DNA of 64,000 bases from Halanaerobiales bacterium (GCA_022360715.1 JAKSCG010000078.1:91101-155100), one strand, 5' to 3'; counted from the first letter of the stretch, positions 25,797 through 35,020 are shown. The notes: generated by a model from the letters alone, not told the origin. Program-made: numbers and translations.

Positions 25797-27125
25797 TTAA
25801 TTTACTAATCTTTGACAATTAACCGCTTTAGCATAACTATCCAGTACATTTAAAATTCTATCTTTTATTAAAGAGTGAGGTTGATTCTTTAATTCACCTT
25901 CCCTGATCTTTTTATACTGTTCAGGCATATATTGACTGAGTACTGATAAAGGTATCTTATGTTTGCATAGATTGTCAAGCAATTGACCAACCGATCTCTT
26001 TACTTCCGGAAACTCCCAATAATACCTGATCCGGTCTGATAAGCTAAACTTTCGTGCTAACCTTATTTCCTGTTCATTTCCATTATAATAACTCTTCCAG
26101 TTGGCTGGATTCTTGACCATGACCGCATCCAGCGTACTAATCAAATTAGAGCATTTTTCCCTATTACCTTGTAGGAGTTCCTCTTCGATCCGGTTTAACA
26201 AAAAAAGGGCTTCTCGCAGCGCAAAAGTCAAAGCCGGTCCAACCTTTAATATGGCAAATCCGTCTTCAACCAAATTCCTTAAGGCAGCATCTTTCTGGTA
26301 ATCCGTGGAATGGGCTTCAAAGACTAATCCGGGGTATTCTCTTAAAGATTGGCTTAATTCCCTGGCTTGCTCGCGTTGATAATCATGGACTGAATAAGCA
26401 TCAAATTCAACCCCGGGTTGAACTACTACCGCAATAACCCTGGCCCAGGCGTCACCCAGATTATTTTTGGCGAAATAATCTTTAAAAACAGCCACCGTTT
26501 CTTTAAGATCTACCGTCTTGGTAACTTGCAGTCCGGTTTCCGAAGAGTCAGCACCCCCTGGTATGGGAACCTCAGATCCGATAACATAAACCGGGGCTGC
26601 TACCGCTGTATTTTGTTTTTTTCGTTTTTGATATGCTTTTTCAGCAGTCAGGGCTAGGCGAGCTGCCCGCTCTGCAATCACTTCCATCTCCAGCGCCTTG
26701 ATACCGAGCAGATCATCGCCTAAACCCATACTGGTATCTAAATGGATTTTTAAGTATCCGCTCAGAACATACTCTTCAATTAATTGCTCGGCCTGATTCA
26801 TTGCCGATTCGGCCGATTGATCCTGCCAGGGATTAGGGCCAAGGTGGTCTCCCCCCAGAATCAAACGTTCCAGGGGAAAGCCGATTTGTTTAGCCTCAGT
26901 ATAAACATACTTCTTAAAATCCGCCGGCTTCATCCCACTATATCCACCATACTGATTCACCTGATTACAGGTAGATTCAATTAAAACAAATGAATGATCA
27001 TTGAGCCCTTTCTCCAGAGCCGTTTGGATCACAAATTGATTAGCTGTACAAACCGCATAGACCCCACTAGCATAACCCCTTTTTTGCCTTTCAACAATTT
27101 CCGTTAGTAATTTAGTCTTTGGCAA
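25797..27125 (-). CDS. kbaZ: KbaZ/GatZ-like tagatose-bisphosphate aldolase subunit
   Basis: 442 residues. Conserved blocks YAVCTANQFVIQTAL, LIESTCNQVNQYGGYSGMKP, LILGGDHLGPNPWQ and HLDTSMG identify the KbaZ/GatZ/AgaZ family. In enterobacteria this protein supports the catalytic KbaY/GatY subunit of D-tagatose-1,6-bisphosphate aldolase in galactitol or N-acetylgalactosamine breakdown. No KbaY/GatY gene is in the window, so either the partner is elsewhere or this protein has its own activity. First gene of the operon, and the best hint at a galactose-series substrate. Confidence 0.9.
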   Translation of the reverse strand: MPKTKLLTEIVERQKRGYASGVYAVCTANQFVIQTALEKGLNDHSFVLIESTCNQVNQYGGYSGMKPADFKKYVYTEAKQIGFPLERLILGGDHLGPNPWQDQSAESAMNQAEQLIEEYVLSGYLKIHLDTSMGLGDDLLGIKALEMEVIAERAARLALTAEKAYQKRKKQNTAVAAPVYVIGSEVPIPGGADSSETGLQVTKTVDLKETVAVFKDYFAKNNLGDAWARVIAVVVQPGVEFDAYSVHDYQREQARELSQSLREYPGLVFEAHSTDYQKDAALRNLVEDGFAILKVGPALTFALREALFLLNRIEEELLQGNREKCSNLISTLDAVMVKNPANWKSYYNGNEQEIRLARKFSLSDRIRYYWEFPEVKRSVGQLLDNLCKHKIPLSVLSQYMPEQYKKIREGELKNQPHSLIKDRILNVLDSYAKAVNCQRLVN

Positions 27126-27345
27126 TTAGTCCACCTCCTAGTAAGTTTTATCCCATTAAATATTATCCTTACCACCTGGGCCAGCAGGCAAGTCCCTCTT
27201 GGTTAATAACTTTTATTGTTAATGTTATTATGTTGTTATTATAAATTTATTGAATAAAAGCTAATATGTTAGTATGTTATTTATAGCCTCCACTATACTA
27301 CTAAAGCAACATGACTAAATTTATTTATATTATAATATTATTATG

Positions 27346-27357
27346 TTGTACTAACAA
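27346..27357. promoter_or_regulatory. TTGTACTAACAA box upstream of the sugar operon
   Basis: Identical to the box at 22477-22488. A related half-conserved element (ATGTTAGTATGT) lies at 27266-27277. Their position upstream of kbaZ supports control by the GntR regulator of the same operon. Confidence 0.55.
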
Positions 27358-27413
27358 CTATTATTTTACCTTAACCAAAGACTCTTTGTCAAGTCAGCTG
27401 AAAATTATTTTGT

Positions 27414-28211
27414 TTATTTGCTCAGTAAAACCCGATCATCAGTTAATTCGTGACCGCTCTTTTCAGTAAACATCTTTAACAGACCAGGTACCGTTGTCTT
27501 TTCCCGTTCTTCACCCCTAAGGTCAAGAATAATTTTACCCTTATCCATCATGATCGTCCGATTCCCCAGGGACAGGGCCTGTTTCAGGTCATGGGTAACC
27601 ATCAAGACGGTTAGCTCATGCTCGGCGACGACCTGCTCGGTAATTTCCATAATTTGAATAGCTGTTTTGGGGTCCAGGGCAGCTGTATGCTCATCAAGGA
27701 GTAAAACCTTGGGAGCACCCAGGGTAGCCATCAAGAGAGTCAAGGCCTGGCGCTGACCGCCGGAGAGGAGTTTAACCGGTGATTCAAGCCTGTTCTCCAG
27801 ACCCAGTTCCAGCTTAGCCAGTAGTTCTTTAAAAGATACCCGTTGCCGCTGATTGAGACCAGGGCGTAACCCCCTTTTTTTGCCCCTTTTTCCGGCCATT
27901 GAAAGGTTTTCTTCGATCGTCATCTCGGAAGCAGTCCCCTTTAACGGGTCCTGAAATACCCTGCCAACCAGGTAAGCCCTTTTATGAACCGACCAATTGG
28001 TGACATCGGTTGGACCTATATTGATCCGTCCAATTTCAGGAGGATAAGTCCCGGCTACCATATTTAAAAGGGTTGATTTCCCGGCACCATTACTCCCGAT
28101 AATTGTAATAAAATCACCTCGGGATACACTTAATTCAATCCCCCGCAGGGCATAATTTTGATTAACCTTTCCGTAGTTAAAGACCTTATGAAGGTTAACG
28201 ATTTCCAGCAT
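27414..28211 (-). CDS. ABC transporter ATPase, TrpZ/LivF-like
   Basis: 265 residues from the ATG at 28211, following GAGGGGGG. Walker A GSNGAGKST, signature LLSGGQRQALTLLMA and Walker B VLLLDEHTAALDP. Partner of the permease whose end it overlaps. It belongs to the system with an ABC_sub_bind-type solute-binding protein, a group that includes the tryptophan/tyrosine transporters of streptococci. Confidence 0.92.
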   Translation of the reverse strand: MLEIVNLHKVFNYGKVNQNYALRGIELSVSRGDFITIIGSNGAGKSTLLNMVAGTYPPEIGRINIGPTDVTNWSVHKRAYLVGRVFQDPLKGTASEMTIEENLSMAGKRGKKRGLRPGLNQRQRVSFKELLAKLELGLENRLESPVKLLSGGQRQALTLLMATLGAPKVLLLDEHTAALDPKTAIQIMEITEQVVAEHELTVLMVTHDLKQALSLGNRTIMMDKGKIILDLRGEEREKTTVPGLLKMFTEKSGHELTDDRVLLSK

Positions 28212-29118
28212 CACTGTTTCCCCCCTCCATCAGGTGTTCGGCAAATTCATCCTGGATCATAAACCTCCGCAAAGAAGGAGCTCCCAGGGCCAGAATAACC
28301 AATACTGCTGTTACTACCTTTAAATCAGTTGGGGCAAAGCCCAATTGTAAGGCAATGGCGATCGCCATCCGGTAAATAATCGACCCAATAATTACCCCGA
28401 AGGTCGCCAGAGGAATTCTACTGGTTCTAATGACAACCTCCCCGATAATTACGGAAGCCAGGCCGATTACAATCATTCCGATCCCCATCCCGATATCGGT
28501 GAACCCTTGATACTGGGCGACCAGACCGCCGGAAAGGGCAACCAGGCCATTGGCCAGAGCCAGACCCATTATTTTAACATAATCGGTATTTACCCCCAGA
28601 CTTTCAATCATAACCGGGTTATCGCCGGTAGCCCGAATAGCCATCCCTATCTCTGTATAAAGAAAATAATCCAGGATAAATTTAATTAAAAAAACGATGA
28701 GTACAAAAGAGATTAAAGTAATATAGCGAGGATTCAAGTTCCAGTCCTTCAGGATGGTAATAATTGTCTCTTCTCTTAGCAAGGGAATATTAGACCGACC
28801 CATGATCCTTAGATTAATCGAATATAAAGAAGTCATTGTTAAAATTCCGGCTAACAGACCGGCGATCCTTAACTTGGTATTAATTACCCCGGTGATCATC
28901 CCGGCCATTGCCCCGGCCAGAAAGGCCAAAAATGTTGCCAAAAAAGGATTGGTCCCAAGCACGATTGCCTGGGCGGTTATAGCTGCTCCCAGCGGAAAAC
29001 TTCCCTCAACGGTCAGGTCAGGAAAATCCAAGATCCGAAAGGTTAAATAAACCCCTAGGGCTAAAAGGCCAAAGGCCAGACCCTGTTCCATTGTTCTTAA
29101 AAATAGTGTCAACCACAT
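28195..29118 (-). CDS. ABC transporter permease, TrpY/branched-chain type
   Basis: 307 residues, about eight to nine hydrophobic segments. Contains GMAIRATGDNPVMIESLGVNTDYVK, the typical cytoplasmic loop of LivM/RbsC-like permeases. Start at 29118 (ATG) agrees with the family. Operon order is binding protein, permease, ATPase. Confidence 0.9.
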   Translation of the reverse strand: MWLTLFLRTMEQGLAFGLLALGVYLTFRILDFPDLTVEGSFPLGAAITAQAIVLGTNPFLATFLAFLAGAMAGMITGVINTKLRIAGLLAGILTMTSLYSINLRIMGRSNIPLLREETIITILKDWNLNPRYITLISFVLIVFLIKFILDYFLYTEIGMAIRATGDNPVMIESLGVNTDYVKIMGLALANGLVALSGGLVAQYQGFTDIGMGIGMIVIGLASVIIGEVVIRTSRIPLATFGVIIGSIIYRMAIAIALQLGFAPTDLKVVTAVLVILALGAPSLRRFMIQDEFAEHLMEGGNSDAGNR

Positions 29119-29184
29119 CAGTAAGTCATCTCCCGACTAATTGCTTAACCTCGCCCCACGGGCGAGGTATGATCTGCTCGCATA

Positions 29185-30171
29185 TTATTGATTAATGATT
29201 TGATCAGCGGCTTCTGTTAACTGAGCCGGGATTTTAATCCCCATTTTGGCAGCTGCCGCAGCATTAATAACCAGTTTGGTTGTTTGCTGACTCTCAATCG
29301 GTAGGTTTTCAACCCGGGTTTCCCCCCGCAGTACCTTCAGAGCCATCTCTCCGGTCTGACGGCCTAAGGAATAATAACTCAGTCCCTCGGTGGCCAGACC
29401 ACCCCGTTCAACCGAGTCAGCTTCACCGACAATTAAAGGCAGGTCGTAATCTTCAGCGACCATCACTACCGACTCAATCGCCGAAACAACGGTATTATCA
29501 GTCGGTACATAAAATGCATCTACCCTTCCGGCCAGCGACTGGGCGGCTTGCAGGACATTGGAACTCGTATCAGCCGTTACTTCAACCAACTTTAACCCCT
29601 TTTCTTGACAGACCCTTCTGGCAATCTCAACCTGGACCAACGAATTAACCTCTCCGGCATTATAAATAATACCGACTTTACCGGTATCCGGTTGAAATTT
29701 CAATAAGAGTTCTATTTGTTTGGCTACCGGGGTCAGATCAGTTGTCCCGCTGACATTGGTATTAGGTAATTCCATACTCTCGACCAATCCGGCGGCAACC
29801 GGATCGGTGACCGCGGTAATCAAAATTGGTATGTCGGTTATAACATTAGCCACTGCCTGGGCTGTCGGGGTAGCAATTGCCAGAATTAAATCCGGTCTCT
29901 CCACCAGGAACTTCTGAGCAATCGTATTGGCAATCGAAATATCCCCCTGGGCATTCTGTAGGTCATAACTTACCTTCTCTCCGGCAACATAGCCCTTTTC
30001 GGTCAGTAGATCGATAAAGCCCTGTCGTGCCGCATCAAGTGACGGATGTTCTACGATCTGGATTACTCCGATCCGCATGACCTGATTGGCCCTTACCGGA
30101 AAAACAAGCATTAACAAAACTAACATTATCCCTAAACCACTTAAAACTACTCTGCTCCTCAACTTCTCCAT
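29185..30171 (-). CDS. ABC transporter substrate-binding protein (PF04392), aromatic amino acid-like
   Basis: 328 residues. Signal peptide of about 28 residues ending VFPVRANQ, again without a lipobox cysteine. Mature part: MRIGVIQIVEHPSLDAARQG, ILITAVTDPVAAGLVESM, then KVGIIYNAGEVNSLVQVE, the standard ABC_sub_bind fold. Some relatives bind tryptophan or tyrosine; the ligand here is not known. No T-box or riboswitch is visible in the short leader. Confidence 0.9.
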   Translation of the reverse strand: MEKLRSRVVLSGLGIMLVLLMLVFPVRANQVMRIGVIQIVEHPSLDAARQGFIDLLTEKGYVAGEKVSYDLQNAQGDISIANTIAQKFLVERPDLILAIATPTAQAVANVITDIPILITAVTDPVAAGLVESMELPNTNVSGTTDLTPVAKQIELLLKFQPDTGKVGIIYNAGEVNSLVQVEIARRVCQEKGLKLVEVTADTSSNVLQAAQSLAGRVDAFYVPTDNTVVSAIESVVMVAEDYDLPLIVGEADSVERGGLATEGLSYYSLGRQTGEMALKVLRGETRVENLPIESQQTTKLVINAAAAAKMGIKIPAQLTEAADQIINQ

Positions 30172-30259
30172 GGTTTAATTTTACCTCCCAGATTAAATTA
30201 ATATTGCTAAAATTATAACATGTGGACAAATCAGATGTCAAACTTGAATCAATCATATC

Positions 30260-30670
30260 TCAGCCATTACTAAACTGATAAGTATATTCAATCTCCGCAT
30301 TCAGGGAATTAACGGCCGAGCAGTATTTATCAAGGGAAAGTTCAATCGCCCTTTTTACATTTTTGTCGGTTAATCCCTTACCTTGCAAGAAGTAGTGCAG
30401 CTTAATTTTGGTAAAACGCTGAGGATATTGCTCAGCTCTACTGGCCTCTACCTCCATTCGAAAATCTTCCAGCTCTGCTTTCATTTTCTTTAATATTAAG
30501 ACAATATCGATCGCACTACAGCCGGCAGTCCCGTGCAGTAATAACTCCATCGGTCTGGCTCCCCGGTCCTTACCGCCGCTTTCCGGTGCTACATCCATTG
30601 TCAGCCGGTGCCCGGACTCTCCTTTAGCCGTAAACTCCAGTCCCTTTTCCCAGACTAATTCCGACTTCAT
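30260..30670 (-). CDS. OsmC-family protein
   Basis: 136 residues. The OsmC/Ohr fold is recognised from PMELLLHGTAGCSAIDIVLILKKM and the second cysteine in LDKYCSAVNSL. These two cysteines form the redox centre that reduces organic hydroperoxides or handles persulfides. The short version is typical of Clostridia and archaea. It stands divergently to a cysteine-desulfurase-like gene, which hints at a sulfur or thiol role. Confidence 0.9.
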   Translation of the reverse strand: MKSELVWEKGLEFTAKGESGHRLTMDVAPESGGKDRGARPMELLLHGTAGCSAIDIVLILKKMKAELEDFRMEVEASRAEQYPQRFTKIKLHYFLQGKGLTDKNVKRAIELSLDKYCSAVNSLNAEIEYTYQFSNG

Positions 30671-30774
30671 CTAAACAACCCCTTTCTCTTATCTTATTAA
30701 TCAATATTATATACAAAAAAGGCCATTTTAACAAATCGACTGTTTCTGCATAAAATAGTAGTTGAGGTGATCAG

Positions 30775-32091
30775 ATGGAATTAAAAAGTGCTTCTCCTTA
30801 CCGGAAATATCTAACCGGGCTGGATACTGAAATCCCCCTCGGCAACGGCCAATTTACTACATATATTAATTTCGATAATGCGGCTACTACTCCACCGCTA
30901 AAGTCCGTCCTCCAGGCAATCAATAATTTTGCTCCCTGGTATTCTTCGATCCATCGGGGTAAAGGCTATAAATCCCGGCTATCTTCTGATTTTTATGAAG
31001 AGTCCCGCCGAATCATCCTTAAATTCATCGGTGGTGATCCAGCTGCTCATAATGTTATCTATGTTAAAAATACCAGTGAAGCAATCAATAAACTGGCTAA
31101 TCGGCTTGTTCAGATCAATGATCAGCAAAGCCTGGTCTTATCTACCGAAATGGAACACCATTCCAATGATCTCCCCTGGCGAAAAAATTTTCCGGTTGAT
31201 TTTATTGCCGTTAATCAACAGGGCCAGCTTTGCCTGGCCGACCTGGAAGCAAAATTAATCAAATATCGCGGTCGGGTAAAGCTGGTCGTGCTAACCGGCG
31301 CCTCCAATGTTACCGGATACATCAACCCAATCCATCAAGCTGCCGGCCTATCACACCAATATGGCGCGCAAATAATGGTAGACGGAGCCCAATTAGTCCC
31401 CCATTATCCAGTTGATATTAAACCAATCGATCACCCGGAACATATTGATTATCTGGTCTTTTCTGCCCATAAAATGTATGCCCCCTTTGGCAGCGGAGTA
31501 CTGATCGGACCTTGCGCCACTTTTAAGCGAGGAACTCCTGATCATGTCGGAGGAGGTACGATCAAAGTAGTAACTACCAACTCAGTTTACTGGGCTGATC
31601 CCCCCCAGAAAGATGAAGTCGGCACACCCAATATCATGGGAGTAGTGGCCCTGGTCGAGGCCATTAAAACCTTGCAAAGGCTAAATTTAAAGGAGATTGC
31701 CGCTTATGAGCAGGCTTTAACTGAATATGCCATTAAGCAGCTAAAAAATTTACCCGGGATACAAATCTTCAACGATCAGTCAAATAATTGTTCTTGCCGT
31801 AACAACCCTGAAAAAGTAAGTATAATCCCGATTAATCTCCGCAATATATCACACCAAAACCTGGCTCAATTACTGGCCGAACGGGCAGGTATCGCTGTTC
31901 GCAACGGTTGCTTCTGTGCTCAGCCCTATATCCAGAAGCTTTTAAATCTATCAGCTTCGGAAATAAAGCGATATCTTAGCCAGCCTGATTTAGTCCGACC
32001 GGGACTGGTCAGAATAAGTTTCGGGATGTACAACCAAACCTCTGAAGTCGATCAGCTAATCAATTCCCTGGAAGGGATCATAAAATTGTGA
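30775..32091 (+). CDS. Class-V aminotransferase, cysteine desulfurase-like
   Basis: 438 residues. NFDNAATTPP at the start, EMEHHSNDLPW, MVDGAQLVPH, the PLP-lysine block FSAHKMYAPFGSGVL and the cysteine loop VRNGCFCAQPY are those of SufS/IscS-type desulfurases. The extra CSC in the insertion NNCSCRNN is unusual. It may release sulfur from cysteine or act on another amino acid. The gene overlaps the DsrE-like gene region that follows. ATG at 30775 has GAGGTGATCAG upstream. Confidence 0.88.
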   Translation: MELKSASPYRKYLTGLDTEIPLGNGQFTTYINFDNAATTPPLKSVLQAINNFAPWYSSIHRGKGYKSRLSSDFYEESRRIILKFIGGDPAAHNVIYVKNTSEAINKLANRLVQINDQQSLVLSTEMEHHSNDLPWRKNFPVDFIAVNQQGQLCLADLEAKLIKYRGRVKLVVLTGASNVTGYINPIHQAAGLSHQYGAQIMVDGAQLVPHYPVDIKPIDHPEHIDYLVFSAHKMYAPFGSGVLIGPCATFKRGTPDHVGGGTIKVVTTNSVYWADPPQKDEVGTPNIMGVVALVEAIKTLQRLNLKEIAAYEQALTEYAIKQLKNLPGIQIFNDQSNNCSCRNNPEKVSIIPINLRNISHQNLAQLLAERAGIAVRNGCFCAQPYIQKLLNLSASEIKRYLSQPDLVRPGLVRISFGMYNQTSEVDQLINSLEGIIKL

Positions 32092-32144
32092 ATAAGAAAG
32101 CTAGCTTTTGCTCAAAATATTTAATAGTAAGGAGGAATGGGGCT

Positions 32145-32633
32145 GTGGATCATCCGGTCGACAAGAAAATAAACATCTTAATGTTCAGTGGGGATTATGA
32201 TAAAGCCTTAACTGCCTTGATCCTGGCTAATTCGGCCCAGGCAATGGGGGTTCAAGCAACGATCTTTTTCGCTTTCTGGGGCTTATTCCTCCTTAGGGAC
32301 CCCAAACACTTTTCCCTTGATCATAAAAGCTATTATGAGAAAATGTTTGGTCTGGTTACCCCCAAGGGTCCGGAGGAATTAACGATCTCCCGGATGAATA
32401 TGAGTGGGCTGGGCAAGCTGATGCTCGAGAAGATGATGGATAATGAGCAAACACCACATCTGTCCGCTTTTCTTCAGGAAGCCCGGGACAAAGGAGTTAA
32501 ATTTTACGGATGTCAGCTATCCGTCGAGGTAATGGGCTTTCACAAGGAAGAGTTAATTCCGGAAGTAGAGATCATGACCGCGCAGGATTACTTGAAAAAT
32601 GCCCTGGAATCAGATATCCAACTTTTTATCTAA
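32145..32633 (+). CDS. DsrE/DsrF-like (DsrE2) sulfur-carrier protein
   Basis: 162 residues from the GTG at 32145, eight bases after AAGGAGG; an upstream in-frame start near 32088 lacks a site. Features of the DsrE2 family: LMFSGDYDKALTALILANSA, the membrane-like TIFFAFWGLFLLRD, and a single cysteine in FYGCQLSVEVMGF that would carry a persulfide. Being next to a desulfurase-like enzyme suggests that it receives sulfur from it. Confidence 0.85.
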   Translation: MDHPVDKKINILMFSGDYDKALTALILANSAQAMGVQATIFFAFWGLFLLRDPKHFSLDHKSYYEKMFGLVTPKGPEELTISRMNMSGLGKLMLEKMMDNEQTPHLSAFLQEARDKGVKFYGCQLSVEVMGFHKEELIPEVEIMTAQDYLKNALESDIQLFI

Positions 32634-32794
32634 ACAAATCACGCTAAGTTCTTAATTTCACAGGAACAAGCGACTCTTTTCCTTTAATTTACTTAACAGT
32701 CTCGTTTGTCAACCAGATTATTCCGGAAAAGAAAAGACTAATCAGCAAATTAGGTCGATATTACCAATTTTTTTTAGATTTTTTGTGAAATACC

Positions 32795-32823
32795 TTTACA
32801 AAGTCAATGATTGATTGTATAAT
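32795..32823 (+). promoter_or_regulatory. Consensus-like sigma-A promoter for a small RNA
   Basis: TTTACA at 32795-32800 and TATAAT at 32818-32823 with a 17-base spacer. It points away from the DsrE gene and towards a gene-free stretch, so it should drive a non-coding transcript starting at about 32830. Confidence 0.7.
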
Positions 32824-32829
32824 ATAGAT

Positions 32830-32925
32830 AACCCCTTATAAGAACATAATGCTATAAGAAAGGCCAACTAAAAGTCGAAAAGACTTAAATATTTTATAAG
32901 GGGATAATATAAACTTTTTTTCATT
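32830..32925 (+). ncRNA. Small structured RNA candidate
   Basis: Starts just after the promoter. CCCCTTATAA (32832-32841) pairs perfectly with TTATAAGGGG (32894-32903), enclosing an internal hairpin AAGTC-GAAAA-GACTT (32872-32886) and an unpaired purine-rich stretch. U-rich sequence follows (TTTTTTTC, then TTTTTT). There is no downstream gene on the plus strand: the next genes run in the opposite direction. It therefore looks like a free-standing small RNA, not a riboswitch. No known family was recognised. Confidence 0.55.
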
Positions 32926-32942
32926 TTTTATCCTCCTTTTTA

Positions 32943-32973
32943 GAGAACCAACTGTTGAAGACAGTTGGTTCTC
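32943..32973. terminator. Terminator of the two-component operon
   Basis: GAGAACCAACTGT pairs perfectly with ACAGTTGGTTCTC over a 5-base loop, just beyond the histidine kinase stop. On the minus strand it is followed by TAAAAAGG, so it is a strong hairpin with a poor T tract; it may also stop the small RNA from the other side. Confidence 0.7.
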
Positions 32974-32978
32974 TTCGC

Positions 32979-34337
32979 TTACAGGCCCTCTTTCGGCAGA
33001 GTGACATAAACCCCGGTTCCCACACCCGGTTGGCTTTCGATCCTTAATTCTCCCTGGTGATTGTCGATAATCATTTTGGCAATAGCCAGACCCAAACCGG
33101 TTCCTTTTTTGACGGAACGGGCTTTATCTACGCGATAAAACCTCTCTAAAATACAAGGCAGGTCTTGTTCCGGGATCCCAATCCCGGTATCTAACACCCT
33201 CAATTCAATCAAATCCTGGCGCTCAAATGAATTAATCGTAATTTCTCCACCAGCCGGTGTATATTTTATGCTATTATCAATAAAGGCCCGCAACATCTGT
33301 TTAATTAATTTGCGATCACCGGCAAATTGCACCGGGGCATTATTGTCACACTTAACCTTTATTCCTTCGGCCAGCATCTCTGTTTCCCGGAGCACTTCTT
33401 CGATCAGCTCCTCTAAACGGAAAAAGACCCGTTTAATCTCCAGGCTTTTAATATCACCCCGGGCCAGAAAGAGCAGATTTTCTACTAATGACCCCATATT
33501 GTCAATCTCATTTTTAATCGCTTCGATCCCTTCATCCCGGATCTCCTCTTTTTCCTTACCCCAACGGTGGAGTAGATTAATATAGCCCTGGATGACGGAA
33601 ATAGGGGTCCTTAATTCATGTGAAGCATCAGCGACAAATTGTTGTTGACCGGCAAAAGCCTCTTCAAGTCGATCTAGCATCGAATTAAAAGTCTGGGCCA
33701 GGTCGGTCAGCTCATCCTCCGGTCCTTTTATCTCCAGTCGTTGACCCAGATCAGAGATACTGATACTACGCGCCGTATTGGTTAACAGACTAATTGGTTT
33801 CAGCATCCTGCGGGTTAAGGTATACCCGGTAATAATCGCGCCGATTATCCCGAGGAGGCTGGTCAGGAAAAGAGTCTTGGACAGGGTATTTAAAAACTGG
33901 TATTCCCTGGTCATATCGAGTACTACCTGGAGGTAACCAATAAAGTTCCCCCGGTTGATCAGAAAAACACTTCGATAAATAAAGGCCCGCTCAGCCATAA
34001 TCAGTTCATTATACCCCTGTTTTAGCGGAATATCGATCTCCCGTAAAGACCTGGATTGGACGACAATACTCTTATTAGTGGAAAGGATCCGGAAATAAAG
34101 ATTTTTATTGTCAAGTTCACCGATTAACTCATCAGTTAATTCTTCCCCACGATTCATCCGGTTTAATATTAACTCAATACTGTTATTAAGGGAATTCTGG
34201 GTACTAATCAGTACAAAATAGCGGATACCGAAAAAAGCAGCCCCATTAATCACTAATAAAACCATAATAAACATAACGGCAAAGATCGTTGTTAATTTAC
34301 CGGAGATTGTTCTCCACCAGACAATAATATTCTTCAT
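32979..34337 (-). CDS. Sensor histidine kinase, OmpR-partner type
   Basis: 452 residues. Membrane segments near residues 13-38 and about 150-170 enclose an extracytoplasmic sensor of roughly 110 residues. A HAMP domain (RRMLKPISLLTNTARSIS) and the HisKA box ADASHELRTPISVIQGY with the phospho-accepting histidine follow. The ATPase part has NSIKYTPAGG, LRVLDTGIGIP and KGTGLGLAI. Partner response regulator lies directly upstream with a one-base overlap. Signal unknown. Confidence 0.94.
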   Translation of the reverse strand: MKNIIVWWRTISGKLTTIFAVMFIMVLLVINGAAFFGIRYFVLISTQNSLNNSIELILNRMNRGEELTDELIGELDNKNLYFRILSTNKSIVVQSRSLREIDIPLKQGYNELIMAERAFIYRSVFLINRGNFIGYLQVVLDMTREYQFLNTLSKTLFLTSLLGIIGAIITGYTLTRRMLKPISLLTNTARSISISDLGQRLEIKGPEDELTDLAQTFNSMLDRLEEAFAGQQQFVADASHELRTPISVIQGYINLLHRWGKEKEEIRDEGIEAIKNEIDNMGSLVENLLFLARGDIKSLEIKRVFFRLEELIEEVLRETEMLAEGIKVKCDNNAPVQFAGDRKLIKQMLRAFIDNSIKYTPAGGEITINSFERQDLIELRVLDTGIGIPEQDLPCILERFYRVDKARSVKKGTGLGLAIAKMIIDNHQGELRIESQPGVGTGVYVTLPKEGL

Positions 34338-35020
34338 TATCGATCATCTCGCAGCACATAGCCTACTCCCCGAACCGTATGAATTAGCTTTTGCGCAAAG
34401 GGTTCATCGATCTTACTCCTTAAATAACGGATATAAACGTCAACTACATTGGTTTCACCGATATAATCATAACCCCATATTTTATTTAATATTTCTTCCC
34501 TGGGTAAAACAATTCCTTTGTTTCTCAGCAGATAAGCCAAGAGGTCAAACTCCTTTTTGGTCAGCTCAATTAGTTCGCCCTTTCTTTTAACCTGGTATTT
34601 ATTCAGATCAACTATCAGGTTTTGGGCCTGCAAAATATTGTCTTCCCGCTCCTGTTTGTCCCGTCTTCGCAAGTGGACCCTGATTCTGGCCAGTAGTTCC
34701 TCAATGGCAAAAGGCTTAGTAATATAATCATCAGCACCAATATCCAGTCCCTCTACTTTATCAAAAACAGCATCTCTGGCTGTGACCATAATAACCGGCA
34801 GATCAGAAATTTTCCTGATTTCACGACAAACCTCACGACCATCCATCTCCGGTAACATGATATCCAGCAGAACCAGGTCAAAATCCTCTTCTGCTACCCT
34901 TTTTAACCCGGCTGGTCCGGTATACTCAACAGCCACTTGATAATCTTCATATTCCAGCTCCAGTTGCATAAACCGGGCGATCTTTTTCTCATCCTCAATA
35001 ATCAGGATTTTAGCTCCCAA
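34337..35020 (-). CDS. OmpR/PhoB-family response regulator
   Basis: 227 residues. Receiver domain: ILIIEDEKKIARFMQ with the acidic pocket, phospho-Asp in DLVLLDIMLPEMDG, MVTARDAVFDK, and Lys in YITKPFAIEELLARI. C-terminal winged helix: LTKKEFDLLAYLLRNKGIVLPREEIL and VVDVYIRYLRSKI, then TVRGVGYVL. Translation begins at a TTG behind GGGGGG. Target genes are not indicated by context. Confidence 0.95.
   Translation of the reverse strand: MGAKILIIEDEKKIARFMQLELEYEDYQVAVEYTGPAGLKRVAEEDFDLVLLDIMLPEMDGREVCREIRKISDLPVIMVTARDAVFDKVEGLDIGADDYITKPFAIEELLARIRVHLRRRDKQEREDNILQAQNLIVDLNKYQVKRKGELIELTKKEFDLLAYLLRNKGIVLPREEILNKIWGYDYIGETNVVDVYIRYLRSKIDEPFAQKLIHTVRGVGYVLRDDR

Noticed and set aside
32830..32925. 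Riboswitch controlling a downstream gene
   Set aside because: The transcript points towards genes on the opposite strand, so there is no gene to control in cis.
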